64,000 nucleotides of DNA from Qipengyuania sphaerica (GCF_019711595.1 NZ_JAIGNR010000001.1:806001-870000), one strand, 5' to 3'; positions 18,059 to 26,866 are shown, numbered from the stretch's first letter. The notes: generated from the letters alone by a model not told the origin. Translations and numbers: made by a program.

Positions 18059-18076
18059 GTCCTATATGGGTAGGAC
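18059..18076. promoter_or_regulatory. Putative operator GTCCTA-N6-TAGGAC
   Basis: An 18-base inverted repeat with arms GTCCTA (18059-18064) and TAGGAC (18071-18076) around a six-base spacer. Arm sequence and spacing match the outer pair of half-sites before the S24 regulator (TCCTA-N6-TAGGA at 2705-2720). It lies immediately upstream of the small membrane protein gene and about 105 bases before the serine hydrolase gene on the other strand. Confidence 0.5.
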
Positions 18077-18181
18077 AGTGGTTTGTTGCAAGAGCGCTTC
18101 ACAACGGTTTCGTTTCGCAATTGACCGTTCAGCTTGAAATCCGCATCAAGCGCATCGCACTTGACGGCAAGAGGATCGCAC

Positions 18182-19486
18182 ATGGCTTTTCGTGAATTCG
18201 ACGCACCGCAGATTTCGCGCCGCGCGCTGCTGCGTGGCGGAGCATGGCTCACTGCAGGGGCCGCGCTTGCCGGAGCGCCGATGGGGCGGCTTGCACTGGC
18301 TCGCGATACCGACGTCAGCTGGCGAAATGTCGGGACCATGATCGACAAGTATGTCGGTGAGCGCAAGCTGGCCAACATGGTTGCCGCCCTGGGCTGGGGA
18401 CAGGCCGAGCCGACCTATATGGCGCGCGGCAATCTTGCGCTTGGCGGAGAAACACGCGCCGGGGCCGACAGCCTCTATCGCATCTATTCGATGACCAAGC
18501 CTATCACCGGCATGGCCGCGATGATGCTAATCGACGATGGCAAGCTTGGCCTCGACCAGCCCATTGCCGAACTGCTGCCCGCCTTCTCGAAAATGATGGT
18601 GCAGAAGACCTATGACGGGTCGGTGACCGATCTCGTGCCGGCCGAGCGCCCGATTACCGTGCGCCACTTGCTTACCCACACGGCGGGCCTGGGCTACAAT
18701 ATCGTCCAGAAGGGCCCGATCAGCGCCCAATATACGAAATACGGCATCCTCCCCGGACAGGTGAGCCGGATGCCCATTCCCGGAATAAGCGACGCGCAAT
18801 CTGTTCGCGGGCTCGACAAGTTCGCCAACACCCTCGCGCGCATGCCGCTGGTGCTCCAGCCGGGCACCAGGTGGAGCTATTCAGTTGGACTCGACCTGAT
18901 GGGCCGCGTCATAGAAGTCGCCAGCGGCAAGAAGTTCGACACCTTCCTGCGCGAAGCGATATTCGAGCCTGCGGGCATGAACAGCACCTTTTTCCGCGTG
19001 CCTGAGAGCGAAATCGGCCGCTTTACTACCAATTACGGCATCCTCGGCGGTTCGATGCTGCCGCTCGATCCGGCGGATTCGTCGATCTATCTCGACGATC
19101 CGGCTTTCCCCTTCGGCGGGGCGGGGCTGGTATCCTCGGCGCATGATTACGACCGCTTCCTCAAGATGCTGCTGGGCTACGGCGCGATCGACGGCAAGCG
19201 CGTGATGAGCGAGGCTGCGGTGAAGCTGGGAACGTCGAACCTCCTGCCCGAAACCGCCACGACCAAGGGAACGTGGATCGAAGGTCAGGGCTTCGGCGCC
19301 GGCGGCCGCGTGACCGACGGTGCCTATGGCTGGGGCGGGGCGGCTGGCACGGTGGCCTTCGTCAGCTACAAGGCGGGCCTGCGCGCAACGATGATGACGC
19401 AGTATATGCCGTCCGAAGCCTATCCGATCCACGAGGCTTTTCCGAAAGCCGTGCGTGCCGATCTCGCAGTCATGGCCGGAGCCTGA
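18182..19486 (+). CDS. Beta-lactamase-family serine hydrolase, Tat-exported
   Basis: A 434-residue S12-type serine hydrolase (penicillin-binding protein / class C beta-lactamase / esterase superfamily). The N-terminus has a twin-arginine signal, ISRRALLRGGAWLTAGAALA. The nucleophile lies in IYSMTKP (SxxK) and the second motif is YSVGLDLM. Activities in the family range from esterase to D-aminopeptidase, so no substrate is assigned. ATG at 18182 is chosen for its GAGGA nine bases upstream. It is the first of three such hydrolases here; the others are near 57.1 and 61.2 kb and are not close copies. Confidence 0.87.
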   Translation: MAFREFDAPQISRRALLRGGAWLTAGAALAGAPMGRLALARDTDVSWRNVGTMIDKYVGERKLANMVAALGWGQAEPTYMARGNLALGGETRAGADSLYRIYSMTKPITGMAAMMLIDDGKLGLDQPIAELLPAFSKMMVQKTYDGSVTDLVPAERPITVRHLLTHTAGLGYNIVQKGPISAQYTKYGILPGQVSRMPIPGISDAQSVRGLDKFANTLARMPLVLQPGTRWSYSVGLDLMGRVIEVASGKKFDTFLREAIFEPAGMNSTFFRVPESEIGRFTTNYGILGGSMLPLDPADSSIYLDDPAFPFGGAGLVSSAHDYDRFLKMLLGYGAIDGKRVMSEAAVKLGTSNLLPETATTKGTWIEGQGFGAGGRVTDGAYGWGGAAGTVAFVSYKAGLRATMMTQYMPSEAYPIHEAFPKAVRADLAVMAGA

Positions 19487-19493
19487 GCCCATC

Positions 19494-20357
19494 GTGCTGG
19501 CGTTCACCGGTTCGAGGATCGACCGCGCAGACCACGTTCGCGCGGATCCGGAGCGGCTGGCGGGGTTGATGAACTGGAAAGCGCGGCTGCTCGCGCTCGA
19601 CGGGCTGATGCCTGCGCTCGACGACGAAGGACGGCTTGCATGGGGCACGCTTGCCGATGCCAGCGAGGATGCCGAACTGGTGTTCCTTGGCCTAGACGAG
19701 GGCAAGGCCTGTTTCGCCGCCGTACCGCCGCGCGGTGATGCCGCACCGCGCATGGCGAACCCGCAATTGTGGTCGCTCATGGCCACTCTGCGCCCCGACG
19801 ATCTCGCCATCTATGGCGGCGCGCGCAGCATCGTCGACTGGCACGCGCGGCACCGTTTCTGCGCGCAATGCGGCGCCAATACCAAAATCGCCAAGGGCGG
19901 CTGGCAGCGCGATTGTACGGGCTGCGGCGCGAACCATTTCCCGCGCACCGATCCGGTCGCCATCACGCTGGTCGAGCACGAGGGGCGGCTGATGCTCGGC
20001 CGAGGCAAGGGTTGGCCGGAGGGACGTTTCTCGGCGCTCGCGGGCTTCGTCGAACCGGGCGAAAGCATCGAGGAAGGCGTGGCGCGCGAAGTTTTCGAGG
20101 AAAGCGGCGTTCGGGTTCGCGACGTCACCTATATCGCCAGCCAGCCATGGCCTTTCCCGAGCCAGCTGATGATTGGCTGCCACGCCTTCGCCGACGACGA
20201 TGCAGTGACCATGGACGAGACCGAGATGGCCGAAATCCGCTGGTTCACGCGCGCCGAGGTCGAGGCTGCCTTTGCCGGAGACCCTTCCGCGCCTTTCGCG
20301 AAACCGATAGAACAGGCCATTGCAACGCATCTGTTGCGCTGGTGGATGGACAAATGA
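19494..20357 (+). CDS. nudC: NAD(+) diphosphatase NudC
   Basis: A 287-residue Nudix hydrolase that cleaves NAD(H) to NMN(H) and AMP and can remove NAD caps from RNA. It has the zinc ribbon CAQC...CTGC, a Nudix box GFVEPGESIEEGVAREVFEE and, just after it, the NADH-pyrophosphatase signature SQPWPFPSQLM. A GTG at 19494 is used; GTG at 19455 would overlap the hydrolase upstream by 32 bases. Its TGA overlaps the ATG of the following DsbA-like gene. Confidence 0.93.
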   Translation: MLAFTGSRIDRADHVRADPERLAGLMNWKARLLALDGLMPALDDEGRLAWGTLADASEDAELVFLGLDEGKACFAAVPPRGDAAPRMANPQLWSLMATLRPDDLAIYGGARSIVDWHARHRFCAQCGANTKIAKGGWQRDCTGCGANHFPRTDPVAITLVEHEGRLMLGRGKGWPEGRFSALAGFVEPGESIEEGVAREVFEESGVRVRDVTYIASQPWPFPSQLMIGCHAFADDDAVTMDETEMAEIRWFTRAEVEAAFAGDPSAPFAKPIEQAIATHLLRWWMDK

Positions 20358-21031
20358 CCCGCAAGCTCACCATCGATATCTGGTCCGACGTGATGTGCCC
20401 CTGGTGCCTCGTCGGCTGGGGCAATCTGTCGCAGGCGCTGGGACAGCTGGACGGCGAAATCGATGCCGACATTCGCTGGCACGCTTTCGAACTCAATCCC
20501 GACATGCCCGCCGATGGCGAAGAGCGCACCGCGCATATCGCGCGAAAATACGGCCGCACCATCGAGCAATCGAAAGAGGTGCAGGGGCGGATGCGTGAAG
20601 CTGCCGGAGCGGCTGGTGTCTCGCTCGATTACGAAGGGCCGGATCCTGCTCCCGATGCAATGATGTGGAACACCTTCGATGCGCACAAGCTGCTCACCTG
20701 GGCGCTGGAAGAGCATGGCGCCGAAGCTCAGACGCGGCTGAAGCTCGCGCTGTTCGAGGCGCATTTCAACCACCGCCGCCGCATCGGTGAGCGCGAAGTC
20801 CTGCTCGATGTGGCAGGCGAAGCTGGCCTCGACCGCGAGGCCGCCGCCGCCGCGCTCGACAGCGAGGAAATGGCGCGCAAGACCCGCGCAGAGGAACGCG
20901 CCGCGTGGGATATGAACATCTCCGGCGTACCCGCGATGATCGTCGAAGGGCGTTTCATGATCCCCGGCGCGCAGCCGCCGGAAGCCTATGTGAATGCACT
21001 GCGCCGCGTGGCGGAGAAAACTGCGGCGTGA
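20354..21031 (+). CDS. DsbA-family oxidoreductase (FrnE-like)
   Basis: A 225-residue cytoplasmic DsbA-like protein with no signal peptide. The active site is CPWC in SDVMCPWCLVG and the cis-Pro loop is ISGVPAMIV near residue 180, with the DIWSDxxCPWC start typical of the FrnE/2-hydroxychromene isomerase-like branch. FrnE proteins act in the cytoplasm in redox stress or polyketide pathways. It is translationally coupled to nudC (ATGA) and to the next gene (GTGA). Confidence 0.9.
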   Translation: MTRKLTIDIWSDVMCPWCLVGWGNLSQALGQLDGEIDADIRWHAFELNPDMPADGEERTAHIARKYGRTIEQSKEVQGRMREAAGAAGVSLDYEGPDPAPDAMMWNTFDAHKLLTWALEEHGAEAQTRLKLALFEAHFNHRRRIGEREVLLDVAGEAGLDREAAAAALDSEEMARKTRAEERAAWDMNISGVPAMIVEGRFMIPGAQPPEAYVNALRRVAEKTAA

Positions 21032-21034
21032 GCC
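21005..21034 (+). repeat. 30-bp repeat, copy A (end of the FrnE-like gene)
   Basis: The last codons of the FrnE-like gene and the start of the next gene contain a 30-base stretch that recurs at 21678-21707 with two mismatches. The shared core begins CGCGTGGCGGAGAAAAC and ends TGAGCC. Confidence 0.7.
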
Positions 21035-21615
21035 TGTTCTCGAACCGGCATTCGGAAGAAGCGGTCGATCGCTTTGCCAAGCAGTTCACGCTTGAGGGCG
21101 GGCGCTGGGTGTACCGTCGCAACCGCAAGGAAGAGCCGCGACCGGTCGAGCAAGCCGAGGTGGAGCAATTCGTCGAAACTTACCGCAAGCAGCTGACCCT
21201 GACGAGCTGGGGTGGAGCGGCCATATTCATGGTCACGCTGATGGTGCTGACGATGTTTCCCACGCAGGAAGTGGACATGTCGGTCTACCTGCTGACCTTC
21301 GCGGCGGAACTGGCGGTCTTCGCATTCATCCAGATACGCGCCTGGAGCGAGCCCGCGCGCCAGCTCGATCGCAGGCCCGTCGTGGGCATGGCGCTCAGTT
21401 CGCGCGAACATGCGGCTCGCACGCTCGCCGATGTGACCTATGGGCGGTTGCTGATCCTGATCATGGTCGGGGCGTCGATCGGCTACGGCGGCTACATCAA
21501 CATCGGCAGCGGCGATCGGCACTGGTGGCTGTGGATGGGGGTAGGAGTCCTTTGTGCGGTTTTCGGCACCATCCAGATCCTGCGCAAGTTCCTCGTAAGC
21601 GAAGACCAGCGCTAG
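21028..21615 (+). CDS. Integral membrane protein, function unknown
   Basis: A 195-residue protein: a soluble N-terminal region of about 55 residues rich in charge (RWVYRRNRKEEPRPVEQAEV), then four predicted membrane helices (about residues 60-78, 84-102, 135-152 and 165-185). No family is recognised. It starts at a GTG overlapping the TGA of the FrnE-like gene, so it is the third gene of a coupled nudC-frnE unit. Confidence 0.75.
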   Translation: MSLFSNRHSEEAVDRFAKQFTLEGGRWVYRRNRKEEPRPVEQAEVEQFVETYRKQLTLTSWGGAAIFMVTLMVLTMFPTQEVDMSVYLLTFAAELAVFAFIQIRAWSEPARQLDRRPVVGMALSSREHAARTLADVTYGRLLILIMVGASIGYGGYINIGSGDRHWWLWMGVGVLCAVFGTIQILRKFLVSEDQR

Positions 21616-21633
21616 GAACTGGTCCAAAGCAAA

Positions 21634-21659
21634 AGGCGCCGCCCGCAGGGGCAGCGCCT
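21634..21659. terminator. Bidirectional stem-loop terminator, copy 1
   Basis: AGGCGCCGCCC and GGGCAGCGCCT pair with one mismatch around a four-base loop. On the minus strand the stem is followed by TTTTGCTTT, so it would end transcripts of the lipoprotein gene at 21766; on the plus strand TATTTCGTT follows, so it may also end the nudC unit. The two stem arms are identical to those of a second terminator at 22326. Confidence 0.7.
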
Positions 21660-21677
21660 ATTTCGTTCGCGCTTAGG

Positions 21678-21707
21678 CGCGTGGCGGAGAAAACGGCGGC
21701 TTGAGCC
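21678..21707 (+). repeat. 30-bp repeat, copy B (intergenic)
   Basis: An intergenic near-copy of the end of the FrnE-like gene, including its stop codon (28 of 30 bases identical to 21005-21034). It is preceded by the stem-loop at 21634 and has no coding role that I can see. Confidence 0.7.
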
Positions 21708-21765
21708 CTTGAATTTTTTGGTCGTGAATAGAGACGCAAGGGAGTCGTGTGCAATCTGCCGGAAC

Positions 21766-22269
21766 TTATTCAACATCCTTGGGACCAGTGGATTCGTGAA
21801 AATGACGGATGCGCCATCCCTCGTCTGTCCGTTTCCACACCAACGTCATCAAGGCAATTTGCGATGGTTGACGCTCGCCATCGGGTGAGATGCGAACAAA
21901 CTCGTTTTCCGAAGTGGTCACTATAACATCGGGCCCGAGAACGTCGAACTTCACTTTGTAATCGGGGATCTCTTGCGATCCTGAAGGTGTCTTGGGTCGG
22001 TTCCTGACCCGCTCGAGGCCCTCCGCCATCGGCCAGCGCGTGCCGTTGAAAGTGTGCCACCCTTCTTCCATCACGAATTCCGGCTTGAGAATGTTCCCGC
22101 CGCTGCGCCAAGTCTCGTTCATTGCATCGATCGTCTGCCCGATTTCGTCGAGGTCCGCCTCGCGGTTGCTTTCCACAGCTGCTTCATCGGTATGCTGCGC
22201 ATCGGTTGATGCTTCGCAAGCGGCTGTCATCATCAGAACACCTGCGAGCGCGAGATACTTGAGTGGCAT
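21766..22269 (-). CDS. NTF2-like lipoprotein
   Basis: A 167-residue protein with a lipoprotein signal, MPLKYLALAGVLMMTAAC (Cys18). The remainder has the alternating pattern of a SnoaL/NTF2-like cone fold: a helix with IDAMNETWRSG, then strands around WHTFNGTRWPMAEG, YKVKFDVLGPDVIVTT, ALMTLVWKRTDEGWRIRHFHES. These domains bind small ligands or act as simple enzymes. The start at 22269 is chosen at the signal peptide. It is flanked on both sides by copies of the same terminator stem. Confidence 0.7.
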   Translation of the reverse strand: MPLKYLALAGVLMMTAACEASTDAQHTDEAAVESNREADLDEIGQTIDAMNETWRSGGNILKPEFVMEEGWHTFNGTRWPMAEGLERVRNRPKTPSGSQEIPDYKVKFDVLGPDVIVTTSENEFVRISPDGERQPSQIALMTLVWKRTDEGWRIRHFHESTGPKDVE

Positions 22270-22325
22270 TGTGGCATTTCCCCCCGAAATCGCGACATTC
22301 CTAGGCGTCTTACGTCCAAAACAAA

Positions 22326-22350
22326 AGGCGCCGCCCACGGGGCAGCGCCT
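22326..22350 (-). terminator. Rho-independent terminator, copy 2 (end of entericidin gene)
   Basis: On the minus strand a stem of AGGCGCTGCCC and GGGCGGCGCCT with a CGT loop runs straight into TTTTGTTTT, 28 bases beyond the entericidin stop. The stem arms are the same as in the copy at 21634. A smaller palindrome, TTCGCCT-GG-AGGCGAA at 22357-22372, lies between it and the stop codon. Confidence 0.8.
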
Positions 22351-22377
22351 CTATCATTCGCCTGGAGGCGAAACTGC

Positions 22378-22509
22378 TTAGCAGTTGCCTTCCACGCCAT
22401 CGGCACATTCGCCCACGGATTCGATGTCTTCACCCATGCCCTGTACCGTATTGCAGGCCGAAAGCAGGAATGCGGTCGAGCCAAGGGCGACCATGATCAG
22501 CTTCTTCAT
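22378..22509 (-). CDS. Entericidin A/B family lipoprotein
   Basis: A 43-residue lipoprotein: MKKLIMVALGSTAFLLSAC followed by NTVQGMGEDIESVGECADG. The CNTVxGxGxDIxSxG segment is the entericidin signature. Entericidins are tiny membrane lipoproteins linked to stationary phase and programmed lysis in enterobacteria; in alphaproteobacteria the role is untested. GGAGAG lies upstream of the start. Two extra cysteines in the tail (SVGEC and EGNC) are slightly unusual. Confidence 0.85.
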   Translation of the reverse strand: MKKLIMVALGSTAFLLSACNTVQGMGEDIESVGECADGVEGNC

Positions 22510-22618
22510 TTTCTCTCTCCGATTTGCGGGCCGACTGGATTCCCACCTGATAAGTCGGTGATTGCAAAACGGTATTTGCGCAAAGGGGTTCCTGCGCGCG
22601 GATCGTGGACAAGGTGTC

Positions 22619-24382
22619 TCAGGCGGCCGTGATGCTGGCAACGAATTCCTTCGCGTTGTTGTCGAGGCTCTTTGCGTCGCCCTTCAGACCGCTGGCCGAG
22701 GCAAGCAGCTGATCGGCGGAGGACCCGGTCTCGAGAGCCATTTCGCGGATCTGTTCGATGCTCGAACCGATGTCGCTCACCCCCATGGCGGCGGTATCGA
22801 GGTTCTTCGCCAGCTCCTGGCTCGACAGCGACTGCTCGTCGACTGCCTGGGCGATGGCGGTGGCGGTGATCTCGACCTCGCGGATGCGTTCGCCGATCGC
22901 CGCAAGGGCATCCGCGCTGCCCTTGGTGGAACCCTGCATCGAGGCGATCTTGTCCGCGACGCTCTCGGTCGCTTCGCGCGTCTGGCGGGCGAGTTCCTTC
23001 ACCTCGCTGGCCACCACCGCAAAGCCGCGACCAGCCTCTCCACCGCGCGCGGCTTCGATCGAGGCATTGAGGGCAAGCAGGTTGGTCCGGTCGGCAATCG
23101 AGGCGATCAGCTCGACAACCGCGCCAACCTCGTCCGCCGAATGCGAGAGGCGCTGCATGAGTACGTCCGCGCTTTCCGCCGAACTGCGGGCTTCCTGCGC
23201 CAGCGATGCCGACTGGCCCGCCTGCTTGCCGATCTCGCTGATCGACAGGGCGAACTGGTCGGTGGCTGCAGCCGCCGAAGTGACGCTGACCGACGTATCT
23301 TCCATCCGCCGCGCGACTTCTTCGACGAAGCCCGAGGACTGGCTCGCTGCGCTGGCCATGCGGCTGGCGGTCGTCTCGAGCTGCCCCGAGGCAGCGGCGA
23401 CATTGGTCACCACGTCGCCCATCCCCTGTTCGAAACCGGTCGACAGGCGGAGCAAAAGTGCCTGCTGGTCAGCATGTGCCTTGCGCTGGAGTTCGGTGAG
23501 CGCTTCCGCACTTTCGCGGAAGACGACCAGCGCCCGCGACATTTCGCCGATCTCGTCCTGCCGGCTCACCCCGGGAATCGCGATCGAACTGTCGCCGTTT
23601 GCAAGAGCCGTCATTGCACCGGTTATCCTCGATAGCGAGCGGGAGACCTGGCTCGACATCCTGCGCGCGGCGAGGACTACCAACACGGCACAGGATACGA
23701 TCAGGAGGAGGGCTGCCAACGCAGTCCACAGTTTCAGTGATTCCAGATCGTCCTTGGCGATTGCATTGGCTGCAGAAAATTCTGCCTCGATCCCTGCTAT
23801 CTGGTCGGTAAGCAGCGTTCCGCTAACATCGATAGCTGCTGCAAGCGCCATTGCGCCCTCGTTCGGTCCGTAGGCCTCGACCGAGTTTCGGAGCGCATTC
23901 AATTCTGGTTCGAAGGCGGTTACCTGACCGCGCAGCCATTCAATGCGCTCTTGCGATGTCGCTTCGCTAACGTCGGTTTCGATCGACTGGTCGAGTCGCT
24001 CGCGCGCGTCGGCAAGCGCCGTGAATGCCGCGTCGATCGACGCGGTTTCACCTGTCACCGCATAGCGCGAGGCATGATATCGGCTTTCCACGATCCCGGA
24101 GTTGAGTTGCGATGCGGCCAGTGTGCGGTCCGCCAGCACCGCGCTTTCATCGGTGCGAACCGAAAGCTGGAGCAGGCCCGCGCCAAGGATGACCGCGAGG
24201 CCCATGAGGATGGCGACCGCGACGCCGGCAAACAGGTTGATCTGACCGGCAATGGTCAAACTGGTCTGGCGGAACGCCTTTTTCGGGTCGCGCAGCCAGA
24301 GACGCAGGGGTGCTCCCTGCGAACCATCCGCTACGGTATGCTCCGTATCGCCAAGGACCGGAAATTCCTGATGGACGCCCAT
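22619..24382 (-). CDS. Methyl-accepting chemotaxis protein
   Basis: A 587-residue chemoreceptor. A membrane helix at about residues 47-70 is followed by a periplasmic helical bundle (about 70-215) and a second membrane helix near 218-237; a HAMP domain follows. The C-terminal signalling coiled coil has the conserved hairpin tip [19 protein letters not shown] and [13 protein letters not shown]. No CheB/CheR-binding pentapeptide is visible at the end (VASITAA). No other chemotaxis genes lie nearby. The 189-base gap upstream is AT-richer and should hold its promoter; I see nothing else in it. Confidence 0.92.
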   Translation of the reverse strand: MGVHQEFPVLGDTEHTVADGSQGAPLRLWLRDPKKAFRQTSLTIAGQINLFAGVAVAILMGLAVILGAGLLQLSVRTDESAVLADRTLAASQLNSGIVESRYHASRYAVTGETASIDAAFTALADARERLDQSIETDVSEATSQERIEWLRGQVTAFEPELNALRNSVEAYGPNEGAMALAAAIDVSGTLLTDQIAGIEAEFSAANAIAKDDLESLKLWTALAALLLIVSCAVLVVLAARRMSSQVSRSLSRITGAMTALANGDSSIAIPGVSRQDEIGEMSRALVVFRESAEALTELQRKAHADQQALLLRLSTGFEQGMGDVVTNVAAASGQLETTASRMASAASQSSGFVEEVARRMEDTSVSVTSAAAATDQFALSISEIGKQAGQSASLAQEARSSAESADVLMQRLSHSADEVGAVVELIASIADRTNLLALNASIEAARGGEAGRGFAVVASEVKELARQTREATESVADKIASMQGSTKGSADALAAIGERIREVEITATAIAQAVDEQSLSSQELAKNLDTAAMGVSDIGSSIEQIREMALETGSSADQLLASASGLKGDAKSLDNNAKEFVASITAA

Positions 24383-24571
24383 CGCTCGATAACCCCCTTC
24401 GCCCGCCCGGATCGTCGGAACGGTTAATGCGAGTTGCCGGATAGCGCCGAGAAATTACAAAAAAGTGAAGTCTTCTCAGAAGCTTAATAGTTAACTTGCG
24501 TTAGAGACTATGACTGGTTTGTGACATCCACAGATAAGCGTCTTTTTACAGGGCGTTGTAATCATTCGCTT

Positions 24572-24961
24572 TCAGATCAGGCCCAGTCTCTCAAGCTTTC
24601 CTGCCAGTTTTCCCGGCAGCACATCGCCGATATCCTCGCCCGGCGCGAGGTCTCGCGGAGGTTCGCCCTTTAGATAGCGCCAGCCCTGGTGCGCACGTTT
24701 GGGGCGGGGGTGGACGCGGATCAGTTCGGGCTTGAGATCGATCGACCAGCGCCCGGTGCTGGTTTCGCTGAAGCCGAGTATTTCGCTACGCGCAACGATC
24801 GCGTGCTGGTGGATCCAGAACAGCGACCCGCCGATGCATTGCTCCCACTTGGTGGGGCGGTAGCGGGTGGTGAGGTTGGGGCTGCGCCGCTGCGCGTACC
24901 AGCTCTCGATATCGGCAAAGCTTTGTGCGCCGAAGGCGATCTTGGTCAGGTGGAGCGGCAT
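24572..24961 (-). CDS. DUF1489 family protein
   Basis: A 129-residue soluble protein of the DUF1489 family, found mainly in alphaproteobacteria: MPLHLTKIAFG start, SPNLTTRYRPTKWEQC, GGSLFWIHQHAIVARSEILGF and an end around RAHQGWRYLKGEPPRDL are typical. The function is unknown. ATG at 24961 is used, the first Met before the conserved block. It is the last gene of an apparent mgtE-hypothetical-DUF1489 unit. Confidence 0.8.
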   Translation of the reverse strand: MPLHLTKIAFGAQSFADIESWYAQRRSPNLTTRYRPTKWEQCIGGSLFWIHQHAIVARSEILGFSETSTGRWSIDLKPELIRVHPRPKRAHQGWRYLKGEPPRDLAPGEDIGDVLPGKLAGKLERLGLI

Positions 24962-24990
24962 GGGGATGAGATAGCGAACGAGGTGGAAAA

Positions 24991-25305
24991 TTACAGCCCG
25001 TGTGCCTCGCAGAATTTCTCCATCTCCGCATCGATCCCTTCCGCCAGCTTCTGGCTGGTCACATAGAAGTAGAGGTCGGGAGCATCGATATCGTCGATCC
25101 ATGCCGAGAACTTGACGTTTACGGGTTGCCCTTCGAACTTGAGGTTGAGGTCACATCCGTAAGCGCTTTCGACTTCGGCTTCGGCGACCCGTTTGGACAG
25201 ATGGTCGACGTCGAGGCCGAGACCGAATGCCTCTTCTACCTGCAAGAGAAACGGCCGGACATGCTCCATGTCGAAGTTCATCGACGCTTCGAAATATCCG
25301 TTCAC
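24991..25305 (-). CDS. Hypothetical protein
   Basis: A 104-residue acidic, soluble protein I do not recognise. It contains MEHVRPFLLQVEEAFGLGLDVDHLS, then a beta-rich stretch with NLKFEGQPVNVKFSAWIDD, and ends in a helix. The GTG start at 25305 has GAGGGGA nine bases upstream, lying inside the end of mgtE, which implies coupled expression. ATG at 25281 is a possible later start. Confidence 0.65.
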   Translation of the reverse strand: MNGYFEASMNFDMEHVRPFLLQVEEAFGLGLDVDHLSKRVAEAEVESAYGCDLNLKFEGQPVNVKFSAWIDDIDAPDLYFYVTSQKLAEGIDAEMEKFCEAHGL

Positions 25306-25318
25306 GGGTTCCGTCCCC

Positions 25319-26764
25319 TCAGACCACGCGCATTGCCACGGCGAGGCCGAGGAAGGCGAAGAAGCCCATCGAATCGGTGATCATGGTGACAAAAACGCTG
25401 GAGGCCACTGCCGGGTCCTGGTCGAGCCGGTCGAAAGCTACCGGCACAAGCACACCGGCAAGCCCCGCGATTACTACGTTGATCACCATCGCAAGCGCGA
25501 TGACGGCCCCTAGCATGGGCGTGAATATGGCAGCGGTCGCCACGCCGATTAACACCGCGATGGTCGTCCCGTTGAGGAACGCGACGCGCAGTTCCTTGGT
25601 CAGGATGCGCCGGGTGTTGCTGCTGGTAAGCTGATTCATCGCTATGGCGCGCACGGTCACGGCCATGGTCTGCGTGCCCGCATTGCCGCCGATGCTGGCG
25701 ACGATCGGCATCAGCACGGCGAGCGCGACCAGCTTCTCGATCGCCGCGCCGAACAGCGCGATGATGAGGCTGGCGACCAGTGCCGTGCCGAGATTCGCCA
25801 CCAGCCAGCGCACGCGGCTGGAGTATGCCTCGCGGATCGGCTCGTTGATGTCGCCTTCGCCCGCGCCGGACATGAGGAGGGCATCCTCGCCCGCTTCCTC
25901 GGCGATGATGTGGACGATGTCGTCGACCGTCATCTGGCCGACGAGGCGGCCGTCGGGATCGATCACGGCGGCGCTGATCAGGCCGTACTTCTGGAACATC
26001 AGTGCGACCTCTTCCTGGTCGAGCTCTGCCGGGATCAGCGTCTGGTCGCGCTTCATCACGTCGCCCAGCTGGACTTCGCGCGGGGTGCGAAGGATCCACG
26101 AAAGCTGGCAGGTGCCGACCGGGTGCATGCGCTGGTCGACCACGAAAACCTCGAAGAAGTCGCCCGGCAGCTCGCGCTCGTCGCGCAGGAAGTCGATGAG
26201 GTTGCCGACCGTGATATGCTCGGGCACCGCCACGAACTCTCGGCTCATCAGGCGCCCGGCGGTCTCTTCCGGATAGGCGAGCGCGGTCTCGATCGCGGTG
26301 CGGTCTTCGGGATCGAGTTCGGCGAGGATGGCCTTCTGGTCGTCCTCGTCCAAATCCTCGATCAGCTGGACGGCGTCGTCGGTCTCGAGCTGTTCGGCAA
26401 TCTGCGCAACTGCCCCGGCGGGCAGCGCCTCCATCATCTCCTCGCGCACATAGTCGTTGAGTTCGGCAACGACTTCCGAGGTCATCAGGTCGGTGATCTC
26501 GGCCGCCAGCTTATGGCGCTCGTCCTTCTCGAACAGTTCGAGAAGGTCGGCGATGTCGGCGGGGTGGAGCGGTTCGACGAGATCGTAGAGCTGGCCGCTC
26601 TCGCCCGCCTCAAGCGCATCCTCGACCGAGCGGACGAACTCGCGCTTGAGCGTGTTCTCCTCGTCCATGCGCTCGTCGTCGATACGGTCGTCCGGACGCG
26701 CGCCTTCCTCCGGCGCTTCCGCCAGCTTCAACTCTTCGTCCTCGAGGCGCGTATCTTCGGCCAT
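25319..26764 (-). CDS. mgtE: Magnesium transporter MgtE
   Basis: A 481-residue Mg2+ channel. The N-terminal superhelical MgtE domain (about residues 50-150, LHPADIADLLELF) is followed by two CBS domains (about 155-290, with LMSREFVAVPEHITVGN and VIDPDGRLVGQMTVDDI) that gate the pore by sensing Mg2+, and by five C-terminal membrane helices from about residue 310, with the pore segment IGGNAGTQTMAVTVRAIA. The start is ATG 26764. I see no M-box riboswitch in the short region before it, which it shares with the divergent cyclophilin gene. Confidence 0.94.
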   Translation of the reverse strand: MAEDTRLEDEELKLAEAPEEGARPDDRIDDERMDEENTLKREFVRSVEDALEAGESGQLYDLVEPLHPADIADLLELFEKDERHKLAAEITDLMTSEVVAELNDYVREEMMEALPAGAVAQIAEQLETDDAVQLIEDLDEDDQKAILAELDPEDRTAIETALAYPEETAGRLMSREFVAVPEHITVGNLIDFLRDERELPGDFFEVFVVDQRMHPVGTCQLSWILRTPREVQLGDVMKRDQTLIPAELDQEEVALMFQKYGLISAAVIDPDGRLVGQMTVDDIVHIIAEEAGEDALLMSGAGEGDINEPIREAYSSRVRWLVANLGTALVASLIIALFGAAIEKLVALAVLMPIVASIGGNAGTQTMAVTVRAIAMNQLTSSNTRRILTKELRVAFLNGTTIAVLIGVATAAIFTPMLGAVIALAMVINVVIAGLAGVLVPVAFDRLDQDPAVASSVFVTMITDSMGFFAFLGLAVAMRVV

Positions 26765-26866
26765 GCGACAGGGGCTTAGGCAGGCGGGCATGAAAAGCAA
26801 GCGGAGGGTGACTTACCGCCCACAATCCCTATGTAGGCGCCAACCAATTTACAGGAGACAATACCA

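Noticed and set aside
19769..21031. A possible NudC-FrnE fusion protein read from 19769
   Set aside because: The upstream part is an out-of-frame reading of nudC. The FrnE-like protein begins at the ATGA overlap at 20354 and the NudC frame ends there.
24383..24571. CtrA-type TTAA boxes before the chemoreceptor gene
   Set aside because: TTAA occurs several times in this AT-richer gap, but none has the seven-base spacing of the full CtrA site.
26765..26866. Mg2+-sensing leader (M-box) before mgtE
   Set aside because: Only about 100 bases separate mgtE from the divergent cyclophilin gene and no M-box-like structure or conserved segment is visible.
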